Shown: positions 16,701 to 25,090, numbered from the stretch's first letter. The stretch is 60,523 nucleotides of DNA from Candidatus Brachybacterium merdavium (GCA_019118275.1 DWZH01000083.1:1-60523), one strand, 5' to 3'. Notes: a model not told the origin generated them from the sequence alone. A program made the numbers and translations.

Positions 16701-17320
16701 TTCTCCGGATCCGTCGAGCGCAGCGGGGCCTCCCGGTTGGTCATGTAGGCCGGGAGTCCGCCCATCGAAATCTCCGCGTTGACGTACGGGCCGGGCCGGG
16801 CGATCACGTACAGCCCCTCCTCTGCCGCCATGGTCAGCAGCAGGTCCACGTCCTTGATCCCCTGGAAGTCGAAGGCCCCGCCCGGGGTGGTCTGGTGCAG
16901 CCCCCAGAAGAAGTAGAAGGAGACCGCCGTGTATCCGGTGGCCTTGACCATTTGCAGCAGGTCCCGCCATTGGGCGGGTGCCGGCACTCGCCAGGGGTGG
17001 ATCTCGCTCGAGTAGATGAGCAGGCGATCATCGTCGATCAGGAATGAGTGCTCGTCCCAGGTCACGGCATGGGGGCGTCCATCGTTGCCCGGGAAGGAGG
17101 AGGTTCCGCGCAACAGGTCGTCGACCGAGTCCCTCGGGTCCTGCCCATCGGCGATCTCGGCGGTGACCGTCCGGCCACCGCCCGGGGCTGTGCGGGCGGC
17201 ATCGAGCGCAGCGGCGGGCCCGGCTGTTGCTCCTGCGGCAGTCAGCCCGGCGGCGCATGCGCCCATGCGCAGGAACGCCTGTCGGGAGAGGCCGGGACGG
17301 GGCGGGATGGAAAACGTCAT
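13724..17320 (-). CDS. Exported GH35 beta-galactosidase, multidomain
   Basis: The 1198-residue protein starts with a signal peptide carrying SRQAFLRMG (a single-arginine Tat-like motif) and an alanine-rich core to about residue 40, so export is likely. The GH35 barrel follows: WRVPAPAQWRDLL near 110-122, RPGPYVNAEISMGGLPAYM near 175-193, acid/base Glu242 within QVENE, and nucleophile Glu330 within FITES. Beta-sandwich and galactose-binding-like modules fill residues about 480-1198, ending with a lectin-like VNTLAVWVAAKEAG segment typical of GH35 C-termini. It should release terminal beta-galactose from plant or host glycans. At 1.2 k residues it is longer than simple GH35 enzymes. It is transcribed divergently from the GH84 gene across an AT-rich region. 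Confidence 0.92.
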   Translation of the reverse strand: MTFSIPPRPGLSRQAFLRMGACAAGLTAAGATAGPAAALDAARTAPGGGRTVTAEIADGQDPRDSVDDLLRGTSSFPGNDGRPHAVTWDEHSFLIDDDRLLIYSSEIHPWRVPAPAQWRDLLQMVKATGYTAVSFYFFWGLHQTTPGGAFDFQGIKDVDLLLTMAAEEGLYVIARPGPYVNAEISMGGLPAYMTNREAPLRSTDPENFADSCAWLSAINEIIAKHQVTDGGGSVLMYQVENELIAEDEERSAFLRGLADHVRSTGITVPMFHNDYGLGGRFKDVDAHHLDFYAYDHYPLGFNAGGERAPLGDSEQTYREISPDTPQFITESQGGAFTPWGAAFTSDQAYEFTDPAFTRQWGVRNLANGVTAFNYYMAFGGTNWGYTGSPSSGFTSYDYGAAITEGREPTQKLAVQKELGAFQHAFPPILSMTPVAPQPLLEREGAAITAYQRMSSDGEPSASDGGAPRLLAFRLADSNDETETRFATAIVLGEPEEVGEAGPTADDRDEAITYDGGWEQVEDPTAAGGTLSRTEAAGATASWTFTGTAVDVITASGTDHGMARVLVDGEEHGTFTSHVDTEQNKPAQVIAYQVTDLAEGEHTVVVEALGEAAPGGEGTVVSLDAFDVPAEDGEDGVEIPDGVVGWQRVPQQADTFLTLHGRDALCLVADTVIGGHALLYATSAPFGPTLPRRGGHLQYLIGRLGDPAEIVLRYAQEPTVEAPDTVTSTWDEGTGQLRLNLTHGEDPVQIEITGAPMTSQGVGEASQLQLRVIERGAAATTWFLGGRATGRIEPTPGGADAHVVVEGAELARTVAFERADAEVVIGDTDAAEIRIDVPDGIRKVVVNGTARPAHHGIATTTLPAPERTDVPDLAFRVAEEASEAQPDFDDSSWLRADSTQGSTPFQGPGRGGVVLDSNHYGFYQGSVWYRAAFMAGQEREITLQANGGTGQPPHGQEPAFFQVWADGSYLGAAPADGEDQTFNLPESTLPPGEEASLCVLVHNLGQNLDWNDDGLSKQNRGLFDAVLPADGEVTWRLQGADDPSGESDLLRTLYNVGGLYGERHGWHLPGHDDSGWAEAETLNAESPGVHWYRTEFELDVPAGVDTGWSLALRSARFEDGRRDACQAVLYLNGWNIGIYIGDIGPQSEFTIPSGLLEHHGVNTLAVWVAAKEAGAGPDHIELVKVFERTGSIGTAAPLI

Positions 17321-17567
17321 GAACGAAGCTCCTCATCGAACTGTTCGGGCCGATGGTAGATCGGTTATTAATCGGTTTACAAGGCGGCTGGCCGAACCGT
17401 CTCCCGTCCGGAGCGGCTTTCGAGGGCCTCGCTCGAGGGGCACGGGAGAGCTGTTACGCTGACGCCGCACTGTGAAGCACGCCACGCGGAGGCCACGACG
17501 ACGTGAGCTGTCCCGGGCGCCCGTTCAAGACGAATCCGCATCATTCGCGGATCGGAAGGTGTTGACG
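17321..17567. promoter_or_regulatory. Divergent GH35/GH84 promoter region with repeated ATCGGTT half-sites
   Basis: An AT-rich patch near 17355-17382 contains two direct ATCGGTTA/ATCGGTTTA elements within about 20 bases, resembling LacI-family half-sites (AACCGAT on the other strand). On the minus strand a TTGTAA hexamer ends the patch at about 17377-17382 and could be a -35 for GH35. The remainder of the 247-bp gap has no further recognisable signal. The element is unlike the CAACCGGTTG operator of the neighbouring cluster, so a different regulator is likely. Confidence 0.4.
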
Positions 17568-19988
17568 GTGAATCGATATTCGACCGCCCCTCGCTCCTCA
17601 TCCCCCTCTCGCCGCAGAACCCTGACACGACGTGCAGCCCTTGGATTCGGGATCGTGGCGGGCGGGGTCGCCGCGCTTCCGGCCACGGGCGCAATCGCCG
17701 ACAGCGGCGGGGCGGGGAACCGGACCCCGGCCGTGCACCCCCAGCCCACGGGCATGGAGCGCACCGATCGGCACCTCGCTCTTCCCAGACGGGTCTCCGT
17801 CGTCGTCGGCGAGGACACCGATGCCCGCGCCGGCAGCGCCCTGCGCGGGGTGCTCGAGGACGTCGGCTGCCAGACCACCATGGTCACCGCCACGGATGCG
17901 CAGAGCACGCCACCGGGGGCACGCATCCACCTCGGGACCACACGCGACAACCCGACCATCACCCCGGCGCTCGAGCTGATCGGGGCCCAAGGGCCTGACG
18001 AGCTCGCCGCCGACGGCTATGTGCTGGCAGGTGGGAGAGCGGACGGCTCCGTCGCGGTCCTCGCCGGCCGTGATGCGCGGGGCACCTACTACGCCGTCCA
18101 GACCCTGCGTCAGCTCCTGGACGGCGCCGCGACGATCCCCAACGTTCAGGTGCGTGACGAACCGCTGATGGAGATCCGCGGTGCGATCGAAGGGTTCTAC
18201 GGGATCCCCTGGTCCCACCGCTCCCGCTTGGACCACTTCGCATTCTATGGCGAGCACAAGCTCAACACCTACATCTACACGCCGAAGGATGACCTGCTGC
18301 TGCGGGCGAAGTGGCGCGACCTCTACGAGGGCGAGGAGCTCGAGAAGCTCGGCGAGCTGGTCGAAGAAGCAACCGCGCACCACGTGACGTTCACCTACGC
18401 CCTGTCTCCGGGGAACGACATCACCTATGGCAGCGACGCCGATTTCGAGGCGACCGTCGCCAAGTTCGATCAGCTGCGAGACCTCGGGGTCACAAGCTTC
18501 TACATCGCGCTCGACGACATCCCCACCGACATGGTCGATGAGGACGCCGCCCAGTTCGACTCCCTGGCCGATGCGCAGGTGCACTACCTCAACCGGATCC
18601 AGACCGAGTACGTCAGCGAGCACGATCTCGAGCCCCTGCAGACCGTTCCCACCGAGTACTTCGGGTCCGGGACGAGCGACTACAAGTCGACCTTCGGTCG
18701 AGGCGTCGACCCGGACATCCGCATCCAGTGGACCGGAGAGGGCGTCTTCTCCCCGACGGTCACCGAGGAGTCCGTGGCCAAGGCGGTGGAGACGTATCAC
18801 TCCGAGCACCTGTTCATCTGGGACAACTTCCCGGTCAACGACGGCCGACGGGACCGTCTGTTCCTCAATCCCCTCGAGGGGCGGGCGCCCACGCTCCACG
18901 AGCACCTCGCAGGCTTCACGGCCAATCCACTGATCCAGCCCTACGCCTCGCTGATCTCCCTGGCGAACTACGCTGATTATTGCTGGAACCCGCCTGCCTA
19001 CGAGGCCGACGCCTCCTGGGATGCAGCTCTCGACGAGCTCGCGGGCTCCGAGCAGCATGCCCGCGACGCACTGCGCGTGTTCACAGACCTCAACCAGCAC
19101 TGGCCGTACCGGGACGGCTCCCCCCATGCGCCTCAGCTGACGGCCGATGTGGAGGAGTACTGGGCGTCGAGGGAGTCGGGGGGTGCCGAGGGCACTGCTC
19201 TGGTGGAACGGCTCGAGGCCATCGCGGACCTGGAGTCCTCCTTGGCGTCGATGGCCAGCACGGGCTTCTACGAGGACACCCTTCCCTGGATCGTCGCCAC
19301 GGGGCACTGGGCGAACGGCCTGCTGTCCCAGCACGAGATGCTCGCCGCCCTCGCCGAGGACCGGACGGAGGACGCCTCCTCCCACGCAGCCCGAGCAGCG
19401 CAGGAGTTCACCTCGGCGGGAGAGGCGACCGTGCCCGACCAGCGTGAGGACGGCGTGTATCGGGAGGATCAGATCGTTCCTTCAGTGGGCGACGGCGTCT
19501 TCGAGGACTTCGCCGACCGCGCCTGGGAACTGCTGCGCGAGGTGCTCCCAGAGGATCCTTCGCTTCCGTTCCGCGGGCTGCCTGCCACCGCCAGCACCAC
19601 GCTCGGCACCTATCAGGACTACACGGTGGACGCGATGGTCGACGGCGATCCATCGACGATGTTCTGGTCGGACGATGCGCCCGAGGTCGACGACGAGGTG
19701 CGTGTGGAGCTCGAGGAGTCCCATCCCATCGCGTTCGCACGGGTGCAGATGGCCGAGAACGACGAGACGGCCGGGGACCAGATCTATGCGGGGGTGCTCG
19801 AACTCTCGGCCGACGGCACTTCATGGACCCAGATCGCGGAAACGGACGGGAAGCCGCTTCTTGACGTGACCCTTACCGAGCCGATCGAGGCCCGGTATGG
19901 CCGGCTCCGTGTCACCGGAAGCAATCCTGGTGCTCAGTGGGTCCAGATCCGCGAGTTCGGGTTGTCGGAGACCGTCCCGTCCAGCTGA
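17568..19988 (+). CDS. Exported GH84 beta-N-acetylglucosaminidase with C-terminal F5/8-type (CBM32-like) domain
   Basis: From GTG 17568, which has GGAAGG 8 bases upstream, the product is 806 residues; the frame is open further up but lacks an RBS there. A twin-arginine signal (TRRAALGFGIVAGG) implies Tat export. An N-terminal GH20b-like domain precedes the GH84 barrel, which opens with IRGAIEGFYGIPWSHRSRL near residue 204 and has the paired catalytic aspartates Asp316-Asp317 in YIALDDIPTDM. A helical segment and a C-terminal discoidin/CBM32-like domain (residues about 680-800, starting at ATASTTLGTY) follow. It should remove GlcNAc from glycoprotein or mucin-like glycans by substrate-assisted catalysis. 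It is partnered with the divergent GH35 gene. Confidence 0.92.
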   Translation: MNRYSTAPRSSSPSRRRTLTRRAALGFGIVAGGVAALPATGAIADSGGAGNRTPAVHPQPTGMERTDRHLALPRRVSVVVGEDTDARAGSALRGVLEDVGCQTTMVTATDAQSTPPGARIHLGTTRDNPTITPALELIGAQGPDELAADGYVLAGGRADGSVAVLAGRDARGTYYAVQTLRQLLDGAATIPNVQVRDEPLMEIRGAIEGFYGIPWSHRSRLDHFAFYGEHKLNTYIYTPKDDLLLRAKWRDLYEGEELEKLGELVEEATAHHVTFTYALSPGNDITYGSDADFEATVAKFDQLRDLGVTSFYIALDDIPTDMVDEDAAQFDSLADAQVHYLNRIQTEYVSEHDLEPLQTVPTEYFGSGTSDYKSTFGRGVDPDIRIQWTGEGVFSPTVTEESVAKAVETYHSEHLFIWDNFPVNDGRRDRLFLNPLEGRAPTLHEHLAGFTANPLIQPYASLISLANYADYCWNPPAYEADASWDAALDELAGSEQHARDALRVFTDLNQHWPYRDGSPHAPQLTADVEEYWASRESGGAEGTALVERLEAIADLESSLASMASTGFYEDTLPWIVATGHWANGLLSQHEMLAALAEDRTEDASSHAARAAQEFTSAGEATVPDQREDGVYREDQIVPSVGDGVFEDFADRAWELLREVLPEDPSLPFRGLPATASTTLGTYQDYTVDAMVDGDPSTMFWSDDAPEVDDEVRVELEESHPIAFARVQMAENDETAGDQIYAGVLELSADGTSWTQIAETDGKPLLDVTLTEPIEARYGRLRVTGSNPGAQWVQIREFGLSETVPSS

Positions 19989-20262
19989 GGTCCGCTGCCT
20001 GTATAGGGCCTCTTGGGCGGGAATGACTGTCGATGCCCCTTGAAATTGGTCAACCGGTTGCGCAAACTCGGATATTGTGTGGGTCACGCCATGGTGGTGC
20101 TGTGCGGGCTCGTGTCCTTCAGCGGAGTCCTCAGCCCGGCGACGAGTTCCTCGACCGGCCTCCATGGTGATGCGCTGTGCACGCAGAGATGCGCGGCGTC
20201 CGAACGGTCTGTCCGTCCCCACCCACTAGCAACGAGACCTGCGTCTGATCGGATACCCCTCA
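19989..20262. promoter_or_regulatory. Promoter region of the SDR-lactonase operon with LacI operator at 20051-20060
   Basis: The palindrome CAACCGGTTG spans 20051-20060 in the context TTGGTCAACCGGTTGCG. A TATTGT -10 candidate lies at 20073-20078, so a bound LacI-type repressor would overlap the promoter. The distance to the SDR start (20263) implies a leader of about 180 bases in which I see no further structure. The same core occurs at 24008-24017 and 59134-59143. Confidence 0.7.
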
Positions 20263-21033
20263 ATGTCACGACTGTCCTCCCGCACTGCTCTGATCACCGG
20301 CTCCGCCTCCGGCATCGGCCTGGCCGTCGCCTCTCGCTTCGTGCGTGAGGGGGCCCGGGTGGTGATTGCCGACCGGGACGACGGCGCCGCCCAGCAGGCC
20401 GCCCGCACGATCGTCGCCGAGTCCGGCGAGGGGACGGCCCGTGCCCAGACCGTCGACATCTCTGACGAGTCCACTGTCGAGCGTGCCTTCGCCGAGCTCG
20501 CCGACTCCGGTTGGTCCCCCGACGTAGTGGTCGCCAATGCGGGGGTCCAGCTGTTCGGGCAGGACGCCAAGGCGGCCGATCTGGACCTGGAGGTCTGGAA
20601 GCGCACCGTGGACATCAACCTCACCGGCACCTTCCTGACCGTCAAGCACGCCGTGCGCTCGATGCTCACCAGCGGCGGCGGCTCGATCATCCTCACCGGC
20701 AGCCCCACCGGCCTCACCGGCGAGGGCAACGACTTCACCGCCTACTCCACCACCAAGGCGGGCATCCACGGCCTGGCCCGCACTGCCGCTGCCGCCTACG
20801 CGAGCGACGGGATCCGCGTGAACACCGTGGTCCCCGCCTACACCGAGACCCCGCTGGTCACCACCATCTCCGATGACCCCGCCGAGCGTGCGGCGATCGT
20901 CGGCCGCATCCCCCTGGGCCGCCCCGGTACCCCGCAGGACATCGAGGGGATCATGGTCTTCCTCGCCAGTGAGGACGGCGCTTTCGCCACCGGAGCGCTG
21001 TTCACCGTCGACGGAGGCATGACCACGCTGTGA
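20263..21033 (+). CDS. SDR-family NAD(P)-dependent oxidoreductase
   Basis: The 256-residue classical short-chain dehydrogenase has TGSASGIG at residues 13-20, NAG (VVANAGVQLFG) near 90, the catalytic serine in ILTGSPTG near 145, and YSTTK (Tyr161, Lys165). Its stop codon overlaps the GTG start of the lactonase-like gene (GTGA), so the two proteins are made together. With a lactonase downstream, the simplest reading is an aldose 1-dehydrogenase that makes the lactone the next enzyme opens. Known apiose dehydrogenase ApsD is a Gfo/Idh protein, so an SDR here would be a non-homologous substitute. That assignment is inference. Transcription probably starts at the LacI-controlled promoter near 20075. 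Confidence 0.85.
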   Translation: MSRLSSRTALITGSASGIGLAVASRFVREGARVVIADRDDGAAQQAARTIVAESGEGTARAQTVDISDESTVERAFAELADSGWSPDVVVANAGVQLFGQDAKAADLDLEVWKRTVDINLTGTFLTVKHAVRSMLTSGGGSIILTGSPTGLTGEGNDFTAYSTTKAGIHGLARTAAAAYASDGIRVNTVVPAYTETPLVTTISDDPAERAAIVGRIPLGRPGTPQDIEGIMVFLASEDGAFATGALFTVDGGMTTL

Positions 21034-22841
21034 ACGATGCACTCACGACCGCGGCGGACCCCTGGGGCCCCGTGCCCTCCGGCGAGCGCTGGAGCAGCGG
21101 CCGCTGGGCACTGGACCTGCGCGGAGATGAACTCGCCGACATCCGCTGCGACGGCGAGGTGATGCTTCGCGCGGTGCGGCTGGTCGCCCGCGATGTGGAC
21201 TGGCATACGGCCTGGCCCCGAGAGATTACGGCCCGGCCCGGCCCGGCCGATCTCGCCGTCGACCTGGTGATCGACGACCTGGGCATCGACCTGAACGCCA
21301 CTCTCACCGTCACGGCCCGTGGGGATCGCCTCGAGATCGCCGTCGACGCCGTGGTGCGCTCGGATTCCCGCACTAACCGCACGGGACTGGTCCTGCTGCA
21401 TCCGCCACGGCTTGCGGGCGAGGAGCTGCAGGTGGCCCACCCAGAGGGTGGCGGGGATTCACTCCTCTTCCCAGTCAGCATCAGCCCGCATCAACCCGCA
21501 CGCGACGTCTCCGCGCTCACCTGGAGCGATGGTCCTCGGCTTTTCCGGGCCGATTTCGCTGGGGATGTATTCGAGATGGAGGATCAGCGCAACTGGTCCG
21601 ACGCCTCGTACAAGACGTACAACCGCTCGCTGGACGAGCCGTTCCCGTACCCGCTCATGGCCGAGGAGCACATCCGGCAGCGGATCACCCTCACCGCTCT
21701 CGGGCCGCTGGCGCCGCCGTCCGTGAGCCCGACCGGGGCCGGTCCGGCGGCATCGACGACGCTGACCATGACCTCGGCCGGCTCTGTGCCGACCGTCGCC
21801 ATCGGTGCCTCGACCGCCCCGGATCCCGGGCCGACCGCGGCCGATCCGGTGGGCGCCCACCGGCACGTCGAACTGGAGCTGACTGACCCTGCCTGGCCCG
21901 CCGCCCTCGAGCGTGCCCGGCATGGCGCGCGAGATCTCTCGGTGCTGCTGGTCAGCCCCTCCCCACCGGACCCCGGCGTCCTCGAGCAGGTCATGCGGAG
22001 GATGCGGGGGATCGATCTGCGCTGGGTCGCGGTGGTCGATGCGGTCTCCCATGTTTCCGAGCCCGAGCTGGTGGAGGCGTTGCGCGACACCGCTCCCCCG
22101 CACGTGCCGGTCGTCGGCGGGTCCCGCTCCCATTTCACGGAGGTGAACCGGGAGTGGGATCGGCTCCCATGGAGCCGGCTCGACGGCCTGGTCTTCCCCA
22201 TCACGCCCCTGTTCCATACGCTGGAGACAGAGCAGCTGGTCGAGTCGATCGCCATGCAGCGCGTGATCGCACAGGACGTCACGGCGAGAGCACCGGAGTG
22301 TCCGGTCCACATCGGACCGGTCACGCTGCGACCACGCTTCGACAACGTCGCCACCACCCCCGCACCTGTCCCCACCCGCAGCGATCTGACCAAGGGCTAC
22401 GGCGCCGAGCGCACCGGGCAGGACGATCCCCGGCAAGCCGCCCCGCAGCTGGCGGCGTGGACGATCGCCAGCGCCGCCGCCCTCGCCGTCCCGGGTGTCG
22501 CCTCCGTGACCTGGTTCGAGGAATGGGGCCCGCGCGGCATCCGCACAGCCGACGGCGCAGACCTGCCCGTGCGTGCCGCCCTCGAGGCTCTCGTGTCCCT
22601 CGAGGGCGGCACGCTGTTGTCGGCGGCCAGTCCCGACGGGTGGCTGTGGGCGATCGGAGCACGCTGGGAAGGTGGCCGACGCCCGGACGGCGTACGGCAG
22701 GAGATCCTGGTCGCCAATGTCTCCGGCACGCAGCGCAGCATCGAGCTGCGGGTCGACGACCAGGCTGCTGCCCCGGTGACCCTGGAGGCCTTTACCTGGG
22801 CCCGGATCAGCGACCTCGAGGAGGGGCCGTGGACTTCCTGA
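21030..22841 (+). CDS. D-apionate lactonase-like protein (ApnL family candidate)
   Basis: The 603-residue protein seems to have three parts: an N-terminal beta-rich domain (1-235), a central barrel-like domain (about 270-490), and a small C-terminal beta domain (500-603). I recognise segments shared with D-apionate lactonase ApnL: MEDQRNWSDASYKTY at residues 183-197, GGSRSHFTEVNRE near 365, an ITPLFHTLETEQLVESI stretch near 395, and HIGPVTLRPRF near 430. ApnL hydrolyses D-apionolactone to D-apionate. The recognition is from memory of the family, not a search. A linker of about 40 residues rich in Ala, Pro and Thr joins the first two domains. GTG 21030 is coupled to the SDR stop. The 3' end overlaps the convergent lacI gene by 35 bases. 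Confidence 0.65.
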   Translation: MNDALTTAADPWGPVPSGERWSSGRWALDLRGDELADIRCDGEVMLRAVRLVARDVDWHTAWPREITARPGPADLAVDLVIDDLGIDLNATLTVTARGDRLEIAVDAVVRSDSRTNRTGLVLLHPPRLAGEELQVAHPEGGGDSLLFPVSISPHQPARDVSALTWSDGPRLFRADFAGDVFEMEDQRNWSDASYKTYNRSLDEPFPYPLMAEEHIRQRITLTALGPLAPPSVSPTGAGPAASTTLTMTSAGSVPTVAIGASTAPDPGPTAADPVGAHRHVELELTDPAWPAALERARHGARDLSVLLVSPSPPDPGVLEQVMRRMRGIDLRWVAVVDAVSHVSEPELVEALRDTAPPHVPVVGGSRSHFTEVNREWDRLPWSRLDGLVFPITPLFHTLETEQLVESIAMQRVIAQDVTARAPECPVHIGPVTLRPRFDNVATTPAPVPTRSDLTKGYGAERTGQDDPRQAAPQLAAWTIASAAALAVPGVASVTWFEEWGPRGIRTADGADLPVRAALEALVSLEGGTLLSAASPDGWLWAIGARWEGGRRPDGVRQEILVANVSGTQRSIELRVDDQAAAPVTLEAFTWARISDLEEGPWTS

Positions 22842-23901
22842 TCACGAGCTCCGGTTCGATGATCCGGCGCGGCGTGGAGGCCCCTGTACGGATCATCTCG
22901 TGCATCATGCGCAGGCTCGTGCGGCCGACTCCCTGGAAGTCGAGGCGCATGGTCGTCAGCGGCGGGGAGAAGTATGCCGCGGCGGGCATGTCGTCGACGC
23001 CGACGATGGAGTAGTCCGCAGGGGCCTTCCGCCCCGATTCCTCCATGGCGCTCATGAATCCGAGCGCCAGCTCGTCGTTCGCGGCGAAGACGGCGGTGAA
23101 GGAATCGGGATCGACGGCGCGCCCTGCCTCGTAGCCGGGGGCGGGGGTCCAGTCACGCGCCTCCCCCAGAACGACCGATGTCAGTCCCGCCTGTTCCATG
23201 GCGTCCCGGTAGCCCAGCTCGCGTTCCCGAGCTTCATTGCGCGTGATGGGCCCTGCGACGTGGATGATCTCGGCGTGACCGCGTTCGATCAGGTGGCGGG
23301 TGCCGTCCAGCCCGGCAGTGTAGGAGTGAGTCCCCACGGAGTCAGCGACCGATCCCGGACGCTCCGAGAGGTTGACGACCGGGACGTAGTCGCGGGCGGT
23401 GTCGAGCGCTTCGTCGATACCGGGAATCGATGTCGAGGCGATGATCCCGTCGACCGGTGCCGAGAGGAAGTGGTCTATCGCCCTCTGGGCTTCGCCTTGC
23501 CAGCCCCGGGCCTCGAACCCGACGTCCACCTGGGCATGCATCAGGGTCTGCCCGAGTTCCCGGGCTCCGTGGCTGAGACCCGTGAGGATCTGGGCACTGC
23601 CATGGACGAGCTCCCCTACGGTCAGCACGCCGATGGTCCCCGTACGCCGGGCCCGCAGACTGGCGGCGGATCGATTAGGTCGGTATTTGAGCTCCTCGAC
23701 CGCGGCGGCGATCCGCCGGCGGGTCTTGTCACTGACGTATCCGGTGCCCGAGAAGTAGCGAGAGACGGTCTGCGCCGAGACACCCGCGGACCGACCGACG
23801 TCGGCCATGCTGGCCCTGCCCGCCAGGCTTCGCTCAGGCGCCTCCGGGGCCGGCCCCGAAGCAGTTCTGTTCGGCGCCCCTGTCGTCCGCATCGCGCTCA
23901 A
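22807..23901 (-). CDS. LacI-family transcriptional regulator
   Basis: The 364-residue protein carries a LacI helix-turn-helix (MADVGRSAGVSAQTVSRYFSG, from residue 32, written here with its key residues ADVxxxAGVSxxTVSR), a hinge with YRPNRSAASLR, and a periplasmic-binding-like effector domain ending in SIVGVDDMPAAAYFSPPLTT. The start TTG 23901 has GGAAGG 6 bases upstream; ATG 23892 is possible. About 30 low-complexity residues precede the HTH. It is divergent from the nucleoside-hydrolase-like/ABC operon and convergent with the lactonase-like gene. It most likely binds the CAACCGGTTG sites on either side of it and at 59.1 kb, answering to the imported sugar or its oxidation product. Confidence 0.93.
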   Translation of the reverse strand: MSAMRTTGAPNRTASGPAPEAPERSLAGRASMADVGRSAGVSAQTVSRYFSGTGYVSDKTRRRIAAAVEELKYRPNRSAASLRARRTGTIGVLTVGELVHGSAQILTGLSHGARELGQTLMHAQVDVGFEARGWQGEAQRAIDHFLSAPVDGIIASTSIPGIDEALDTARDYVPVVNLSERPGSVADSVGTHSYTAGLDGTRHLIERGHAEIIHVAGPITRNEARERELGYRDAMEQAGLTSVVLGEARDWTPAPGYEAGRAVDPDSFTAVFAANDELALGFMSAMEESGRKAPADYSIVGVDDMPAAAYFSPPLTTMRLDFQGVGRTSLRMMHEMIRTGASTPRRIIEPELVIRKSTAPPRGR

Positions 23902-23962
23902 TCGCTTCCTTCCAGCCCCCGTGACCTGGGTTTTTCAAGATTCTTACACGACCCCCTTGTGG

Positions 23963-23998
23963 GTGATCGATCACATGTTACGGTAGGTGATCGATAAC
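23963..23998. repeat. Two 12-bp GTGATCGAT-type repeats, 24 bp apart, in the lacI/hydrolase intergenic region
   Basis: GTGATCGATCAC at 23963-23974 is a perfect palindrome, and GTGATCGATAAC at 23987-23998 is a second copy with one change. Start-to-start spacing is 24 bp, close to two helical turns plus a few bases. They lie just upstream of the CAACCGGTTG operator at 24008. They look like paired operators, either a second site type for the LacI protein (autoregulation) or sites for another regulator. Confidence 0.6.
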
Positions 23999-24005
23999 CC
24001 ATTTG

Positions 24006-24019
24006 GTCAACCGGTTGAC
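24006..24019. promoter_or_regulatory. LacI operator upstream of the first nucleoside-hydrolase-like gene
   Basis: GTCAACCGGTTGAC is a perfect 14-bp palindrome, 37 bases before the start at 24056. It has the central CG of LacI-family operators and contains the same CAACCGGTTG core as 20051-20060 and 59134-59143. It is the best of the three sites. Confidence 0.78.
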
Positions 24020-24055
24020 GGCTTGCAGCCGCCCGGGCAAGTGATGAGGTCGACG

Positions 24056-25090
24056 ATGACACGAATCCCGAGGGGCTCGGCCCCTACCTACACCACGAAA
24101 AGCTGGACCCTGGGGACGGCCCCGTGGCAGGCACTGCCCACTCCCCCCGGATCCCGAACCCGCGTGATCATCGACAACGACTTCTCCGGGGACCCTGATG
24201 ATCTCTACCAGCTCGTCCACCATCTACTGTCCCCGACCGTCGACATCCGCGCCGTGATCGGTTCTCACCTCCGCGAGGGTGACGCCTTCGACCCCGGCCC
24301 GGACTCCGCGAGCAACGCCACCGCTGTCGTCCACGACGTCTTCGCCCGTATGGGCCTCGATTCCACCGGCGTGATTGTCCAGGGCTCCAACCTGCCACTG
24401 ACCGACCCCAGGAGCCCCAGGCCTTCCGCTGCGGTCGATGCCATCATCGCCGAGGCCCTGCGCGAGGACGATTCCCCGCTCTTCTACGTCGCGGGGGCGG
24501 GGCTGACGGATCTGGCATCCGCCGTGCTCACCCAGCCGAAGATCGCCGAGCACATGACCGTGGTCTGGATCGGAGGCAACGAACACGAAGGGCTCGCCTC
24601 GCCACCGCCCCATGCCATGCCGATCGAGTACAACCTGTTCATCGACGTCACCGCCGGGCAGGTCGTGTTCAACGACTCCGAGCTGCCGATCTGGCAGGTA
24701 CCGCGCAATGTATATCGGCAGTGCCTGGTCTCTGACGCTGAACTGCGCCTGCGGGTGGCAGCGACAGGGGATCTGGGCCGATACCTGTATGACGAGACCA
24801 TCGCGGTCACGACACGCTCCGCCGAACACGGTCGCGGCCCGGCAGAGACCTATGCCCTCGGCGACTCACCACTGGTGCTGCTGACCGCGCTCCAATCCCT
24901 CTTCGAACCCGACTCCTCCTCCAGCCACCACCAGGTGATCCCCACCCCGACGATCGAAGCCGACGGCTCCTACGCCGCCAGGGACCACGCCCGCCCCATG
25001 CGCGTGTACACCCACGTCGATACTCGCCTGATGTTGGAGGACATGTACCTCAAACTCCAGGAGTTCGACGCCTGGCTGTCGGCCCCCTGA
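24056..25090 (+). CDS. Divergent nucleoside-hydrolase-fold (IUNH-like) protein 1
   Basis: The 344-residue protein has the calcium-binding aspartates of inosine-uridine hydrolases in RVIIDNDFSGDPDDLYQL (Asp40, Asp42, Asp46, Asp48, Asp49). The first cluster is two residues longer (D-x-D-x5-DD) than the classical D-x-D-x3-DD. Later family marks are FYVAGAGLTDLASAVL near 145, the WIGGNEHEG turn near 170 and IEYNLFIDVTAGQVVFN near 190. The enzyme probably cleaves a furanoside. Whether the aglycone is a base, as in true nucleoside hydrolases, is unknown. ATG 24056 has GAGG 6 bases upstream, better than ATG 24044. First gene of an operon with a paralogue and an ABC sugar importer, behind the best LacI operator. 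Confidence 0.8.
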   Translation: MTRIPRGSAPTYTTKSWTLGTAPWQALPTPPGSRTRVIIDNDFSGDPDDLYQLVHHLLSPTVDIRAVIGSHLREGDAFDPGPDSASNATAVVHDVFARMGLDSTGVIVQGSNLPLTDPRSPRPSAAVDAIIAEALREDDSPLFYVAGAGLTDLASAVLTQPKIAEHMTVVWIGGNEHEGLASPPPHAMPIEYNLFIDVTAGQVVFNDSELPIWQVPRNVYRQCLVSDAELRLRVAATGDLGRYLYDETIAVTTRSAEHGRGPAETYALGDSPLVLLTALQSLFEPDSSSSHHQVIPTPTIEADGSYAARDHARPMRVYTHVDTRLMLEDMYLKLQEFDAWLSAP

